Shown: positions 63,582 to 64,000 of the stretch, in pieces
How the letters are laid out: every line of letters begins with the position of its first letter
How positions within the stretch are numbered: the first letter of the stretch is position 1
NCBI GenBank assembly: GCA_030272155.1
Contig: CP126198.1
Coordinates: forward strand, 2,418,001-2,482,000
Direction of reading: 5' to 3'
DNA: 64,000 nucleotides
DNA from: Tetradesmus obliquus
Taxonomy: Eukaryota > Chlorophyta > Chlorophyceae > Sphaeropleales > Scenedesmaceae
Made by a program: the position numbers and the translations under genes
Notes under the pieces: model-generated
What the model saw: only the letters and a program-made list of their open reading frames with translations
What the model was told of the DNA's origin: nothing
Database searches by the model: none

Positions 63582-64000
63582 ATGGGACACAAGAAAGCAG
63601 ATGCAGAAACTGAAAACAGCAACGAGCAGCAGCTGGGCCGGTTTGGCTTCAGCAGCACGCCTCAAATACGTGCACTGCTGTCAGAGGCGGTGCAGCATCC
63701 ACAGGCCTCACAGGTAGGGCCACAGCCACTGCCATCCGCCTGTTATACTGCGTTGTCTACGTCATTTATTCACATGCATGCTTGCTTGATACCGGTCCTG
63801 CAAGCATGTGTGCCAGTGCTGGTCAACTGCTGTGTTGCACTTGCAGGAGCTGAGGGCCCTGTGCCAGCAACACCTGGATGCAGATGCTGTGCCTTGGAAG
63901 GTGGTCCAGCGTGTCTGCAGTGAGCTGAGGTGCGGGCATGCAGCAGCTGTCCTTCGAAAGCGTGTAGCCATGGCTGGACCTTGCGATGCCAACATGCGCA
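63582..64000 (+). CDS. Unrecognised protein, 5' part (runs off window)
   Basis: Exon 1 is 63582-63713 (44 codons from ATG) with donor CAG|GTAGGG. Exon 2 starts at 63847 after TTGCAG and stays open, or reaches a possible donor at ~63929 (CTGAG|GTGCGG). The joined start reads through QIRALLSEAVQHPQ...ELRALCQQHL...WKVVQRVCSEL, which looks helical and soluble. I do not recognise the family. Confidence 0.5.

Noticed and set aside
1..64000. Bacterial features (operons, CRISPR arrays, Shine-Dalgarno sites), rRNA or tRNA genes.
   Set aside because: Genes are spliceosomal and organised as in a nuclear genome; the direct repeats are transposon units or exon duplications, and I found no cloverleaf or rRNA-like sequence by eye.

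Overview
The window reads as nuclear DNA of a eukaryotic green alga, probably a core chlorophyte. Its genes are split into many short exons with GTGAG-type donors and CTGCAG-type acceptors. Introns are full of CAG/CTG triplet runs, proteins are rich in Ala and Gln, and the identifiable genes are plant/algal or eukaryotic housekeeping types. There is no operon, Shine-Dalgarno or CRISPR signature. The species cannot be fixed from the sequence.

Layout. (1) 1-20994: a tandem array of mobile DNA. Five near-identical 3562-bp units (A) are separated at every junction but one by a 721-bp element (B) with 19-bp perfect terminal inverted repeats. Each A unit carries, on the minus strand, a Tc1/mariner/IS630-type DDE transposase gene split by one 806-bp intron. 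Almost filling that intron, on the opposite strand, is an open frame for a protein resembling Vsr/DUF559/EDxHD-type PD-(D/E)xK nucleases. Each A unit also has a small plus-strand candidate gene. (2) 20995-24900: the array edge, a 5'-truncated LINE tail with an (ATC)n end, a diverged old A-like copy lacking B, and about 1.9 kb with no recognised gene. (3) 24930-29208 (-): a complete 8-exon HAD phosphatase gene of the phosphoglycolate phosphatase type. (4) 31567-46706 (-): a 15-kb gene of about 21 exons encoding an acetolactate-synthase-like ThDP enzyme with an N-terminal cupin. (5) 47663-51601 (+): a 5-exon beta-ketoacyl-ACP synthase. (6) 52680-61360: two duplicated minus-strand genes for secreted proteins with a peritrophin-type chitin-binding domain and a Hedgehog/intein (Hint) domain, with decayed ketoacyl-synthase fragments beside them. 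(7) 61968-64000: a DMAC1/TMEM261-like gene only 52 bp downstream of a TMA7 gene (both -), then a divergent partial gene (+) running off the end.

The strongest global theme is local tandem duplication at every scale. The transposon array repeats at 3.6-4.3 kb and the ketoacyl-synthase/Hint block at about 5 kb. Inside the phosphatase, ThDP-enzyme and ketoacyl-synthase genes, most exons are accompanied by one to six truncated copies of a single exon edge with its splice site and flanking intron. At least one such duplicate (in the acidic insert of the ThDP enzyme) stays in frame with its own splice sites, as expected for intron creation by tandem duplication.

The best candidate for an undescribed system is the transposase intron that carries an antisense nuclease-like gene, amplified with its host transposon into an array. 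All coordinates and splice joins were worked out by eye from splice signals and frame consistency; family assignments rest on recognised motifs, not on database searches.
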